Shown piece after piece: positions 1-8,495 of a stretch of DNA of 64,000 nt. The first letter of the stretch is position 1, and the number at the start of each line of letters is the position of its first letter. Under the pieces are notes generated by a model that saw only the letters and a list, made by a program, of their open reading frames with translations, made no database searches and was not told where the DNA came from. The DNA is taken from positions 1 to 64,000 of the forward strand of contig NZ_MSIE01000025.1 of NCBI RefSeq assembly GCF_001921205.1, read 5' to 3'. Both the position numbers and the translations under genes were made by a program. This DNA comes from Actinophytocola xanthii. Lineage in GTDB: Bacteria > Actinomycetota > Actinomycetes > Mycobacteriales > Pseudonocardiaceae.

Positions 1-44
1 CCAGCACCCGACACGCCGACCAAGATCAGTTCAGGAACAGGCTC

Positions 45-1187
45 TCAGAGGTTCGCGCGGTCGAGCTTGCCGACAAGGGTGGTCTTGCGCACGTGTTCTC
101 GCCGGATGGCGCCGCAGCGCCGGTCGAACTCGGGGGAGCGGTCGTCGCGTTCGGCGAGACCCTGCAGGTCGGCGAGGAGTCGGACGGCTTCGTCGTACTG
201 GCCGGGGCGGCGTGTGGCGATCAGCTCGGCCACGCGCGTCCAGGCGGCTTCCTCGTCGCTGGCCAGTTCGTCCAGCCGCCGCTCGCGCGCAAGCGCCCGA
301 GATGCTTCGTCGCGGGCTTGTTCGTCGGCTCGTCGCACGGCCTCCCGGCGCTGCCGGTCTGCGCGTCGGCGAGCCGCGCCGTCCAGGAGGTCGGCCACGG
401 CACGACGCGGCTGGTCGGCGACTGGTCGCGGGGTTTCGTCGCGGAACCGGCGCAGCATCTCCAGACGCACGGTTGCGGCGTGATCCTGGGCCACACGCAC
501 GAGCAACTGGTCCTTCTCCACTGTCGACAATGCCGCCACCCAGGCAGCGAGGCGTTTCGAATCGTCGGTGGCCTTGCCGAGCGACGGGCTCGCCTCTGCC
601 GCGGTCGCGAGCAGGTCGTCGTCGAGACGCAGGAAGTCGGCCAGCGCGCGTTGCGACGCGGTGAGAGTCCGCAGTCCTGCTGGCACCGGGGGCTCGAGTT
701 CGTCCTCGTCCTCGTCGTGTTCCACCATGCTGTACCCGGCCAGCCACGCCAGGTACAGCGCGCGGTAGTCACCGGCGGCGAGCTCGCCCCGGGCGCCGAC
801 GATCGCGGCCAGACTTCCCTGCGGCTCGTAGTCCCAGCTGTCTTCTTCCTCCTCGCTGGCAAGCCTGAGGATCACATGCTTGCCCGCGGTCCAGGCCGTG
901 ACGTGGTCACCGACGCAGTACTGCTCGGCCACGTCCAGGTCGAGGACACTGCGCGGTAGGCGCAGCATCACGTGTCGGGTGCCCCAGCTCGCCAGGTACA
1001 GATGCGCGTCGTAGTAGCGCTCCATCATCGTGCTCGGGTTACCGCGGAAGTCGCCCCAGTGGTACTCGTTGACGAAGCTCGTGGCGGTGATCCGAGCTCG
1101 GGTGGACAGCGACCGCACCTCGGCGAGCGCGTGCTCGTCAAGTGGCCGGTCGACCGCGAGGAACTCGTAGTACTGGTACTCGCTCAA
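45..1187 (-). CDS. Conserved hypothetical protein, 380 aa
   Basis: I do not recognise a named family. The protein is acidic, with no signal peptide or membrane segment. Residues 1 to about 160 look globular and rich in Trp and Tyr. Residues about 260-320 form a very charged Arg/Glu/Ala helix, probably coiled coil, and the last 60 residues are again charged. The start is TTG at 1187, whose bases overlap the stop of the upstream 115-aa gene (TTGA), so translation is probably coupled. The partner gene and the shared frame statistics make the gene real; the function is unknown and probably cytoplasmic. Confidence 0.8.
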   Translation of the reverse strand: MSEYQYYEFLAVDRPLDEHALAEVRSLSTRARITATSFVNEYHWGDFRGNPSTMMERYYDAHLYLASWGTRHVMLRLPRSVLDLDVAEQYCVGDHVTAWTAGKHVILRLASEEEEDSWDYEPQGSLAAIVGARGELAAGDYRALYLAWLAGYSMVEHDEDEDELEPPVPAGLRTLTASQRALADFLRLDDDLLATAAEASPSLGKATDDSKRLAAWVAALSTVEKDQLLVRVAQDHAATVRLEMLRRFRDETPRPVADQPRRAVADLLDGAARRRADRQRREAVRRADEQARDEASRALARERRLDELASDEEAAWTRVAELIATRRPGQYDEAVRLLADLQGLAERDDRSPEFDRRCGAIRREHVRKTTLVGKLDRANL

Positions 1188-1531
1188 CGCTCGACGCCCA
1201 CGTCGGCTCCCAGCGGCGTCGCGCGGAAGTCGGAGTCGTCGCCGAGGTGGAAGAACAGGTGTCCGATGAGGTCACCGCCTTCGGTCAGCGCGGCCCAGCC
1301 CCGTCCGTTGACCTGGTCGCCCTCGTCCACGCCTTCCCAGCTGAACTCGACGAACGGCCGGCCGTCCCGCTCGGACCACCGGCAGTCCAACCAGCCACGA
1401 ACCGCGATGAACCCGAACTCGCCGGTCCCCTCCTCGGCGAACTCGATGAACGCGGGTCCGTCGAGATCGATCGCGTCCCGGTCCCAGTGCTCCGTCTCGA
1501 CGATCCTCCATCGACCACGCAGGCTCTTCAT
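1184..1531 (-). CDS. Small conserved hypothetical protein, 115 aa
   Basis: This is a compact acidic protein with many aromatic and charged residues and several predicted beta strands (WRIVETEHWD, DLDGPAFIEF, FVEFSWEG). It has no signal peptide or membrane segment. The ATG at 1531 is preceded by a good ribosome binding site (GGAGG about 5 bases upstream). Its stop overlaps the TTG start of the 380-aa gene by 4 bases, so the two are probably one transcription unit. The pattern of short strands resembles small immunity-like or filler proteins, but there is no motif to assign a role. Confidence 0.8.
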   Translation of the reverse strand: MKSLRGRWRIVETEHWDRDAIDLDGPAFIEFAEEGTGEFGFIAVRGWLDCRWSERDGRPFVEFSWEGVDEGDQVNGRGWAALTEGGDLIGHLFFHLGDDSDFRATPLGADVGVER

Positions 1532-1696
1532 CGATCCTCCAACGTGCCGGCAGCGCCGGCCAGGCTAGCGCTCCGGCGCCAGTGGCTGGATCTGTGGCCG
1601 CACACCCGGCGGACCGTAAGCATCAACGACGGGGTCTGCATCACGCCGGCATGCTGCGGCACCTGGGCGAATACGGTCCGTAAACCGTCCCTACGA

Positions 1697-1729
1697 GAAA
1701 GGTCGGGGACCGGTTATGGTCCCCGACCT
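1697..1729 (-). terminator. Hairpin terminator behind tRNA-Lys
   Basis: A perfect 12-bp stem, AGGTCGGGGACC / GGTCCCCGACCT with a 6-base loop, lies 10 bases past the 3' end of tRNA-Lys on the minus strand. It is followed there by TTTCTC. Position and structure fit an intrinsic terminator for the tRNA. Confidence 0.8.
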
Positions 1730-1738
1730 GCTCGGACG

Positions 1739-1811
1739 TACGCCGCCAGGGACTCGAACCCCGAACCCGCTGGTTAAGAGCCAGCTGCTCTGCCAGTTGA
1801 GCTAGCGGCGC
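1739..1811 (-). tRNA. tRNA-Lys, anticodon CTT
   Basis: The minus strand folds as a full cloverleaf. It has a 7-bp acceptor stem GCGCCGC with a G-T pair at its end, a D arm AGCTCAACTGGCAGAGC, anticodon loop CTCTTAA giving anticodon CTT (codon AAG), and a T arm with GGTTCGAGTCC. The discriminator base is A and CCA is not encoded. It reads AAG, the dominant lysine codon in this GC-rich genome. Confidence 0.97.
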
Positions 1812-1980
1812 CTGGTCGGAGGATGCCCTCCGACGCGACGACGAAACGTTAGCACGGGCGCTGAGCACCCCGGTAACCGGATGGCCCCCACCCCCGCTCG
1901 TGACCACCGGTTCCCCCTGTCGGGGCAATCCGGCACACTATGGGTGATCAGCACACCGGAGCAGATCGGCGGGGTTATTG

Positions 1981-3192
1981 ATGACGGCATGGGCTGGGCG
2001 TCGTCGGCGCGGGCTGGGGTTGCTCGTCGCGGCGTTGCTTCTGGGGGCGCTGGCCTCGGCATGTACCAGCAGTGAGGCTGCGGAGCCCCGCGACGACCGC
2101 TCCTCGGAGCCCCCCTCCACCAAGGCAGCCCCACCGCCCACGCCGGTGCGGTTGACGATGACTCCCGGTGACAAGGCTGTCGACGTCGCCCCCGGAGCCC
2201 CGATCACGATTGCCGCGGTCGGGGGCAAGCTCACCCAGGTCGTGCTGAAGAACGACGCCGGGGAGCCGGTCAAGGGTCGTCTGTCGCCGGACGCGACGAG
2301 CTGGATCGCCGCGGAGCCCCTGGGCTTCGGCCGCACCTACACGGCGACGGCCGCCGGCCAGGGCACCGATGGCAAGCCCGCCACGCTGACCTCGTCGTTC
2401 ACCACCGCGACGGCTCGTTTCAAGGCCGATCTGTCGATGAACCCGCTGGACGGCCAGACCGTCGGCGTCGGTCAGCCGCTGGCGTTCTACTTCGACGTCG
2501 ACATCGCCGACAAGGCGGCCGTCGAGCGGGCGATCCAGATCTCCACCACCCCGGCCGTCCAGGGCGCGTTCTACTGGTTCGACGACAGCGAGGTGCACTG
2601 GCGGCCGAAGGAGTACTGGCCCGCCGGCACCAAGATCACGATCCGCGCCACGATCTACGGCAAGCACTTCGGCGACGGCGTGTTCGGCAACAACGACCGC
2701 GTGGCGAACATCACCGTGGGCCGGGCGATCACCGCGATCGTCGACGGCGCGAGCCACCAGATGGAGGTGGCGATCGACGGCAAGGTGGCGCGGAACATCC
2801 CCATCTCGACCGGCAAGCCCGGCCACGAGACCCCGGTCGGCACCTATGTCGTGATGAGCGAGCACACCGACTACACAATGGACTCGAGCACCTACGGCGT
2901 CCCCGCCGACTCACCCCTCGGCTACCGCACCGAGGTCGACGTGGCGAGCCGCATGTCCAACAGCGGCATCTTCTACCACTCCGCCCCCTGGTCGGTGGGC
3001 GATCAGGGCCACCGCAACGTCAGCCACGGCTGCATCAACATGTCCACCGAGAACGCCGCCTGGCTCCAGGAGATCTCCCAGAAGGGCGACATCATCGTCG
3101 TCCGCAACACGGGCGGCCCCACCCTCGAACCCTGGGACGGCTTAGGCGACTGGCAGATCCCCTGGACCGAGTGGCAGAAGGGCAACCGCTGA
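1981..3192 (+). CDS. L,D-transpeptidase lipoprotein (Ldt, YkuD domain)
   Basis: Ldt enzymes make 3-3 cross-links in peptidoglycan on the outer face of the membrane. Residues 1-29 are a twin-Arg-rich lipoprotein signal with lipobox LASAC. A Pro/Ser linker follows, then two Ig-like domains (about 50-245) and a C-terminal YkuD catalytic domain (about 250-370). The active-site motif SHGCINMS holds catalytic Cys near residue 351 with His two residues before. The domain order matches mycobacterial LdtMt2-type enzymes at the usual length of about 400 aa. A TTG at 1978 is an alternative start immediately before the ATG. A strong hairpin follows the gene. Confidence 0.95.
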   Translation: MTAWAGRRRRGLGLLVAALLLGALASACTSSEAAEPRDDRSSEPPSTKAAPPPTPVRLTMTPGDKAVDVAPGAPITIAAVGGKLTQVVLKNDAGEPVKGRLSPDATSWIAAEPLGFGRTYTATAAGQGTDGKPATLTSSFTTATARFKADLSMNPLDGQTVGVGQPLAFYFDVDIADKAAVERAIQISTTPAVQGAFYWFDDSEVHWRPKEYWPAGTKITIRATIYGKHFGDGVFGNNDRVANITVGRAITAIVDGASHQMEVAIDGKVARNIPISTGKPGHETPVGTYVVMSEHTDYTMDSSTYGVPADSPLGYRTEVDVASRMSNSGIFYHSAPWSVGDQGHRNVSHGCINMSTENAAWLQEISQKGDIIVVRNTGGPTLEPWDGLGDWQIPWTEWQKGNR

Positions 3193-3232
3193 CCACCGCC
3201 CTCCCCGAGGGCGCCGGAAACTGGATGAACTA

Positions 3233-3268
3233 CTCAACCCGCTGAGCCAACACGGTCAGCGGGTTGAG
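3233..3268 (+). terminator. Hairpin terminator after the L,D-transpeptidase
   Basis: A perfect 13-bp inverted repeat (CTCAACCCGCTGA / TCAGCGGGTTGAG, loop of 10) begins 41 bases after the stop codon. There is no T run, which is common for actinomycete terminators. Confidence 0.65.
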
Positions 3269-3330
3269 GGGCGTCCGCTTGTCATATGCGGCGCAAGGGC
3301 CTTTAGCTCGTCTCGTCGTGGCCGCCCGCC

Positions 3331-3468
3331 GTTGTCCGCCGCTGGTCCACGCCGCGAATGGGGTTGACCCGCTCCCGTCATCCGGTGCGGGTCCACGCCG
3401 CGAGTGGAGGTGGCCGCTCCCCGTCATCCGCCGCTGGTCTACGCCGCGAATTAAGTGGCCGCCCCCGC
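3331..3468. repeat. Three tandem copies of a 46-bp repeat
   Basis: Copies begin at 3331, 3377 and 3423, a period of exactly 46 bp. Each has the core CCGCCGCTGGTCCACGCCGC or a close variant followed by GAATGG or GAGTGG. The third copy drifts after its first 30 bases. The 378-bp stretch 3193-3571 contains no convincing gene; it holds the Ldt terminator, these repeats and the tRNA-His hairpins. Confidence 0.75.
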
Positions 3469-3488
3469 AAGAAGCCCGCACCGTGGGG

Positions 3489-3507
3489 TCTGGGGGCTCG
3501 GCCCCCA
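3489..3507 (-). terminator. Second hairpin downstream of tRNA-His
   Basis: An 8-bp stem CTGGGGGC / GCCCCCAG with a 3-base loop lies beyond the first tRNA-His terminator hairpin. Read on the minus strand it could be a back-up terminator. Confidence 0.45.
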
Positions 3508-3538
3508 GATACAACAACGAAACCCCAAGAGGGGGAAG

Positions 3539-3558
3539 GTGGCCCCGAAGGGCCACCG
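3539..3558 (-). terminator. UUCG-loop terminator of tRNA-His
   Basis: On the minus strand the sequence GGTGGCCC-TTCG-GGGCCACC forms an 8-bp stem with the extra-stable TTCG loop, 13 bases past the tRNA 3' end. A pyrimidine-rich run (TTCCCCCTCTT) follows. Confidence 0.75.
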
Positions 3559-3571
3559 AACATACCTCGCC

Positions 3572-3647
3572 TGGGGTGAGTGACGGGACTTGAACCCGCG
3601 ACATCCTGGACCACAACCAGGTGCTCTACCAGCTGAGCTACACCCAC
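3572..3647 (-). tRNA. tRNA-His, anticodon GTG, CCA encoded
   Basis: The minus strand gives acceptor GTGGGTG paired with CACTCAC, D arm AGCTCAGCTGGTAGAGC, anticodon loop TTGTGGT (anticodon GTG) and T arm GGTTCAAGTCC. The discriminator is C, and the genome supplies the extra G at position -1 (base 3648) that histidyl-tRNA synthetase needs. CCA is encoded, unlike the tRNA-Lys in this window. Confidence 0.97.
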
Positions 3648-3711
3648 CATCGCCGCCTCGGGGGGCGGCGGACAATATCGTAGCCTGCGCCTCCCGGTGG
3701 GCGGCACTCGG

Positions 3712-4317
3712 TTACCGGTTGGTCCCGAGCATGGCCTCGGCTACGGCTTTGGCCTGGTCGCTCGACGGGCCGGGCTGGGGGACGAACAGGGTCTGCCGGT
3801 AGTAGACCAGCTCGCGGATGGACTCGCGGATGTCGGCCAGCGCGCGGTGGGTGAGGCCCTTGTCGGGCTGGGCGTAGTACACGCGCGGGTACCACCGCCG
3901 GCACAGTTCCTTGATCGATGACACGTCGATCATCCGGTAGTGCAGGTGCCCGTCCAGCGCCGGCATGTCCCTGGCGATGAAGCCGCGGTCGGTGGCGATC
4001 GAGTTCCCGCACAGGGGCGCGGTGCGCGGGTCCGGCACGTGTTGGCGCACGTAGTCGAGCACGACCCGCTCCGCCTCGGCGACGGTCAGGGTGGAGGCCC
4101 GCACCGCCTCGGTGAGGCCGGACAGCGCGTGCATCTCCCGCACCACCTCGACCATGCCGTCGAGCTGGGCGTCCTCGGCGTGGATGACCAGGTCGACCCC
4201 GTCGTCCAGGATGTTGAGCTCGGAGTCGGTCACGAGGACGGCGATCTCGATCAGGGCGTCCTTGCCCAGGTCGAGCCCCGTCATCTCGCAGTCAATCCAG
4301 ACCAGGTTGTCCGTCAC
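3712..4317 (-). CDS. orn: Oligoribonuclease
   Basis: Orn degrades 2- to 5-nt RNAs, including pGpG from c-di-GMP turnover, to mononucleotides in the cytoplasm. The 201-aa protein carries the complete DEDDh exonuclease set: Asp9 and Glu11 in [10 protein letters not shown], Asp110 in [11 protein letters not shown], His157 and Asp162 in [11 protein letters not shown]. Length is normal; the C-terminal 20 residues form the Pro/Ala tail seen in actinobacterial Orn. It is transcribed away from the GCS2-family gene, sharing a 56-bp intergenic region. tRNA-His next to orn is a familiar actinobacterial arrangement. Confidence 0.97.
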   Translation of the reverse strand: MTDNLVWIDCEMTGLDLGKDALIEIAVLVTDSELNILDDGVDLVIHAEDAQLDGMVEVVREMHALSGLTEAVRASTLTVAEAERVVLDYVRQHVPDPRTAPLCGNSIATDRGFIARDMPALDGHLHYRMIDVSSIKELCRRWYPRVYYAQPDKGLTHRALADIRESIRELVYYRQTLFVPQPGPSSDQAKAVAEAMLGTNR

Positions 4318-4373
4318 CTGGCGAGCTTATCCCCGGTAGGCTTGTTTGATCTCGAACCGGGAGGCCAGAGGCG

Positions 4374-5852
4374 ATGGGCAAGGACGTCGAGCGGACCGAG
4401 TTCACCCGGGAGGACCGGCATCGGTTCCGCCAGAAGGTCCGGCAGTGTCTGGACGTGTTCGCGCAGATGTTGGCCGAGTCCCGGTTCGACTCGGAGCGCC
4501 CGATGTCGGGCCTCGAGGTCGAGCTGAACCTGGTCGACCGGACCGGTGACCCGGCGATGCGCAACGCCGACGTGCTGGCGGCGATCGCCGACCCGGCCTT
4601 CCAGACCGAGCTCGGGCGGTTCAACATCGAGATCAACCTGCCGCCGCGGGAGCTCGGCCCGGCGGGGCTGGCCGAGTTCGAGGAGAACCTGCGGCAGTGC
4701 CTCAACGCGGCCGACTCCAAGGCCTCGGCGGCGGACACCGACATCGTGATGATCGGGATCCTGCCGACGCTGAGGGACGAGCACATGGGCCCGCACACGC
4801 TCTCGGCGAACCAGCGCTACAAGCTGCTCGACGAGCAGATCTTCGCCGCCCGGGGCGAAAACCTGGAGATCAACATCTCCGGGCAGGAGCGCCTGGTCAC
4901 CCAGGCCGACACGATCGCCCCGGAGAGCGCCTGTACGAGCGTCCAGTACCACCTCCAGGTGGCGCCGGAGACGTTCGCCCAGTACTGGAACGCGAGCCAG
5001 GTCGTCGCCGGCGTGCAGGTGGCGCTGGGGGCCAACGCCCCCTACCTCTACGGCAAGCAGCTCTGGGCCGAGAGCCGGATCGCCCTGTTCGAGCAGGCCA
5101 CCGACACCCGGCCGGACGAGCTGAAGGCCCAGGGGGTGCGGCCGCGGGTCTGGTTCGGCGACCGCTGGATCACCTCGATCTTCGACCTGTTCGAGGAGAA
5201 CGTCCGCTACTACTCGGCGCTGCTCCCGCTCTGTGACGACGAGGACCCGGCAGAGGTCCTCGCCAAGGGGCAGACGCCCCAGCTGGGCGAGCTGCGGTTG
5301 CACAACGGCACGATCTACCGCTGGAACCGGCCCATCTACGACGTGGTCGAGAACCGCCCCCACCTGCGGGTGGAGAACCGCGTGCTGCCCGCCGGGCCGA
5401 CGGTGGTGGACGTCATGGCCAACGCGGCGCTCTACTTCGGCCTGGTCCGCGCGCTGGTCGACCAGGAGCGCCCGCTGTGGACGCAGATGAGCTTCTCGGC
5501 GGCCGAGGAGAACTTCCACTCGGCGGCCCGGGAGGGGATCGGCGCCCGGGTGTACTGGCCGGGCATCGGCGAGGTGCCCGTCACCGAGCTGGTGCTGCGG
5601 CGGCTGCTGCCGCTCGCCCACCAGGGCCTGGAGGCCTGGGGCGTGGCCACCGAGCACCGCGACCGCCTGCTCGGCGTGATCGAGCAGCGCTGCATCACCG
5701 GGCGCAACGGCGCCACCTGGCAGGTGGACGCGGTCAACGCGATCGAGCGGACCACCGGGGTGGGCCGGGAGCAGGCGCTGCGCGAGATGACCAGGCGCTA
5801 CACCGCCCACATGCACACGAACGAGCCGGTGCACACCTGGCCGGGGGTGTGA
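4374..5852 (+). CDS. Glutamate-cysteine ligase family protein (GCS2 fold)
   Basis: The family ligates glutamate to an amine, classically cysteine. The 492-aa protein shows the GCS2 start (MSGLEVELNLVD near residue 44, with the metal-binding ExE), the FNIEINLPPREL segment, and a C-terminal GNG/W region (RNGATWQVD). This is the roughly 490-aa actinobacterial clade, longer than EgtA of ergothioneine synthesis, and its true substrate is not known to me. The start ATG at 4374 sits divergently from orn. Mycothiol producers do not need glutathione, so the label gamma-glutamylcysteine synthetase should be read as a family assignment only. Confidence 0.85.
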   Translation: MGKDVERTEFTREDRHRFRQKVRQCLDVFAQMLAESRFDSERPMSGLEVELNLVDRTGDPAMRNADVLAAIADPAFQTELGRFNIEINLPPRELGPAGLAEFEENLRQCLNAADSKASAADTDIVMIGILPTLRDEHMGPHTLSANQRYKLLDEQIFAARGENLEINISGQERLVTQADTIAPESACTSVQYHLQVAPETFAQYWNASQVVAGVQVALGANAPYLYGKQLWAESRIALFEQATDTRPDELKAQGVRPRVWFGDRWITSIFDLFEENVRYYSALLPLCDDEDPAEVLAKGQTPQLGELRLHNGTIYRWNRPIYDVVENRPHLRVENRVLPAGPTVVDVMANAALYFGLVRALVDQERPLWTQMSFSAAEENFHSAAREGIGARVYWPGIGEVPVTELVLRRLLPLAHQGLEAWGVATEHRDRLLGVIEQRCITGRNGATWQVDAVNAIERTTGVGREQALREMTRRYTAHMHTNEPVHTWPGV

Positions 5853-5856
5853 CTCC

Positions 5857-6057
5857 TCAGCTCTCGCCCTGCGAGGCGTCGACCACGGCGTCGCGCAGTG
5901 CCGCACGCAACCGGCCGACGTCGAGCGGCGCGAGCACGGCCGTCTCGCCTGGCGGGGCGACCAGCACAACGCGGCCCTGCCGCACGAACACCGTGAGGTC
6001 GCGCCGCCGCCCGGCGACGTCGCGACAGGTGATCGACCACTCCCTGTGGTTGTTCAC
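5857..6057 (-). CDS. Small hypothetical protein, 66 aa
   Basis: The protein is short and basic at the start (MNNHREWSITCRDVAGRRRD) with a hydrophobic strand pattern (LTVFVRQGRVVLVAPPGETAVL) and a helical end (LDVGRLRAALRDAVVDA). The start is GTG at 6057 with GGGA a few bases upstream. It converges on the GCS2-family gene with only 4 bases between the stops. Coding base usage looks right for this genome, but there is no known domain. Confidence 0.65.
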   Translation of the reverse strand: MNNHREWSITCRDVAGRRRDLTVFVRQGRVVLVAPPGETAVLAPLDVGRLRAALRDAVVDASQGES

Positions 6058-6188
6058 GTTTCCCGTCCTTGGGTTCGCGCTGAACTACGCCGCGTCGGGC
6101 GCCGTATACCCAGGGGACGCGGCACGATCGCCGGCATGACGGCGGTTGCCCGGCTTCCTCGCACGGTCCGGACCATTTCTCGAAGGGC

Positions 6189-7421
6189 ATGATCACGATG
6201 AGCGATCCGCAGCGCATAGTCATCATCGGCACCGGCCTCGCCGGCGCCACGGCTGCCGGGGCGCTGCGGGAACGGGGCTACTCCGGGCAGCTCACGCTGC
6301 TCGGGGAGGAGGCGAGGCGGCCCTACGAGCTGCCGGCCCTGTCCAAGGGCATCCTGCTCGGCGAGACCAACGACCCGGACTGGGTGCACGACGAGGCCTT
6401 CTACCAGGAGCGGGACATCGACCTGCGCCTGTCGACGGTGGTCTCCGGGGTTCGGCTCGCCGACCGGGAGGTGGTCGAGGCGGACGGCACGGCCCACCCC
6501 TTCGACCGGTTGCTGCTCGCCACGGGCTCGGCGCCCCGCCGGCTCGAGGTGCCCGGGGCCGAGCTGGCCGGCCTGCGCACGCTGCGCAGCCTGGACGACG
6601 CGCTGGGGCTGCGCGAGGAGCTGTCCGAGGGGCGCCGCGTGGTGATCGTCGGCGGGGGGTGGATCGGCTGTGAGGTGGCCGCCGCCGCCCGGGCGCACGG
6701 CGCCGAGGTGACCGTGGTCGACCCGTTGCCGCTGCCGCTGCACCGGGTGCTCGGCGACGTGGTGGCCGGCGTGTACCGCGACGTGCACGCCGCGCACGGG
6801 GTGAACTGGCGGCTCGGCGTCGGGGTGACCGCGTTCCTGGGCGAGGGCGCGGTGTCCGGGGTGGCGCTGGCCGACGGCTCGGAGCTGCCGGCGGACGTCG
6901 TGTTGGTGGCCGTCGGCGCGGCGCCGAGGGTGGAGCTGGCGGCGGCGATGGGCCTGGAACTGGCCTACCCCGGCGGCGTGGCCGTCGACGAGGAGCTGCG
7001 CACGTCGGCCCCGGACGTGTACGCGATCGGCGACATCGCCGCGCAGGTCCACCCCCGCTACCGCAACCGGGTGCGGGTGGAGCACTGGGCGAACGCGAAG
7101 GACCAGGGCGCCCACGTGGCGGGGAACCTGCTCGGGGGGCACGAGCCCTACCGGGCGAGCCCCTACTTCTTCTCCGACCAGTACGACCTGGGGATGGAGT
7201 TCCGGGGACTGGCCGACCCGGCCGTGGACACGCTCGTGGTGCGCGGCGACCTGGCCGCCCGGGAGTTCATCGCGTTCTGGTTGCGAGACGGTGTCGTCCG
7301 CGCGGCGATGAACGTCAACATGTGGGACGACGGTGACGCGCTGGGGAAGCTCGTGGACGGGGACACCACTGTGGACTCGGCGGGGCTCGTTGCCGGAGAC
7401 CTGGCCAGCATGATGGGGTAG
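6189..7421 (+). CDS. FAD/NAD(P)-dependent oxidoreductase, ferredoxin-reductase-like
   Basis: These flavoproteins pass electrons from NAD(P)H to a ferredoxin or rubredoxin, usually for a cytochrome P450 or dioxygenase. The first Rossmann motif is IIGTGLAGATAAGALRERG (about 13-31). The second, VVIVGGGWIGCEVAAAARA (about 152-170), binds NAD(P)H. YAIGDIAA (near 278) is the C-terminal FAD-binding motif, and a reductase C-terminal domain ends the 410 aa. No ferredoxin or P450 gene is adjacent, so its partner must be elsewhere. A second ATG at 6198 is an alternative start. Confidence 0.93.
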   Translation: MITMSDPQRIVIIGTGLAGATAAGALRERGYSGQLTLLGEEARRPYELPALSKGILLGETNDPDWVHDEAFYQERDIDLRLSTVVSGVRLADREVVEADGTAHPFDRLLLATGSAPRRLEVPGAELAGLRTLRSLDDALGLREELSEGRRVVIVGGGWIGCEVAAAARAHGAEVTVVDPLPLPLHRVLGDVVAGVYRDVHAAHGVNWRLGVGVTAFLGEGAVSGVALADGSELPADVVLVAVGAAPRVELAAAMGLELAYPGGVAVDEELRTSAPDVYAIGDIAAQVHPRYRNRVRVEHWANAKDQGAHVAGNLLGGHEPYRASPYFFSDQYDLGMEFRGLADPAVDTLVVRGDLAAREFIAFWLRDGVVRAAMNVNMWDDGDALGKLVDGDTTVDSAGLVAGDLASMMG

Positions 7422-7433
7422 CCCGGGGAGGGC

Positions 7434-8459
7434 ATGATGGCCGGCTCGATCGAATCAGTACTGGTCCGCGCGGAGCTGTTGACCGCGCAGGGTCGGCCGC
7501 TCTCGGCCATCGCGGTGCTGGTGCCGGTGCTCGAGGAGTTCCCCGAGCACCCGGCCGCCTGGTGCCGGCTGGCCGCGGCGCACCTGGACGCCGGGGATCC
7601 CGGCGAGTCCCTGGCCGCCGCCAAACGTGCGATCATGCTCGGCGAGCGGTCCTGGGCGCACCGGCTGGCGAGCCTCGCGCTGGTGGAGCTCGGCCGCTAC
7701 GACGAGGCCGTGGTGTCGGCCCGGGAGGCGGTGCGGCGGGACGAGGGCGACTGGCGTTCGCACGTGGCGCTCGCCGAGGCGCTCGCCCGCGACACGCCGT
7801 TGGACGCGGTGAACGCGGCACGCGCGGCGGTGGCGCTCGCCCCGGACGAACCCCGCGCCCGGGAGGTGCTCGGCGACGCCGCGGTGCTGGCGCACGACTG
7901 GCGGGTCGCCGAGGGCGCCTACCGCGAGGCGCGTCGGCTCGACCCGGAGAACGATGACGTGCGGGCGAAGCTGGCGCGCCTGGACCGCCGCCCGGCACAG
8001 GACCCGCGGCGTCCGGAGAGGACGGTGCGGTCCCGACGCGCGGGACGCTTCGGCCGGGGCGAACGGGTCGCGCTGCTTCTCCTGGCGCGCAGGCTGGGAG
8101 TCTGGCAGGCGGTCGGGTCGCTGGTTCTGCTGCTCACCGGGCACCCGTCGTCGAGCCCTTCGCTGGCGTGGTTCGGGCTCGGCGTAGTGGTGTTCGTCTC
8201 ACTGCTGGCCTGGCGCGGGTGGCTCGGCCTGCCCGAGCGGGCCCGGGTACCGCTCGATGAACTGTCCACACGGGAGCCGCTGGTCGCGGTGTCGGCGACC
8301 GCTGTTGCCCTGGCCGTCGCCGCACTGCTCGTGTGGATCTTGTTGCTGGTCCTGGGATCCGCCCCGCTGATCGCGCTCGCGGTCGCCCTCGGCGGGGGCG
8401 TGGTCGCAGCCGCAAACAGTTCGATCGGCCTATGGCGGATCTGGGCGGGCAATGGTTAG
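7434..8459 (+). CDS. TPR-repeat membrane protein
   Basis: Residues 1 to about 185 form four or five tetratricopeptide repeats (for example PAAWCRLAAAHLDAGDPGES and DEPRAREVLGDAAVLAHDW), a protein-binding scaffold. A basic linker (about 187-210) is followed by four hydrophobic helices (about 217-335), so the TPR domain is probably held on the cytoplasmic face of the membrane. It lies 12 bp behind the flavoprotein and 36 bp ahead of the 176-aa membrane protein, suggesting one transcript. The specific role is unknown. Confidence 0.85.
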   Translation: MMAGSIESVLVRAELLTAQGRPLSAIAVLVPVLEEFPEHPAAWCRLAAAHLDAGDPGESLAAAKRAIMLGERSWAHRLASLALVELGRYDEAVVSAREAVRRDEGDWRSHVALAEALARDTPLDAVNAARAAVALAPDEPRAREVLGDAAVLAHDWRVAEGAYREARRLDPENDDVRAKLARLDRRPAQDPRRPERTVRSRRAGRFGRGERVALLLLARRLGVWQAVGSLVLLLTGHPSSSPSLAWFGLGVVVFVSLLAWRGWLGLPERARVPLDELSTREPLVAVSATAVALAVAALLVWILLLVLGSAPLIALAVALGGGVVAAANSSIGLWRIWAGNG

Positions 8460-8495
8460 GGTGCGGCAGTTGGTGCGGGGTAAGGGGACATTGCA

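Noticed and set aside
3331..3468. CRISPR array
   Set aside because: The 46-bp units are joined head to tail without unique spacers, and no cas genes are present.
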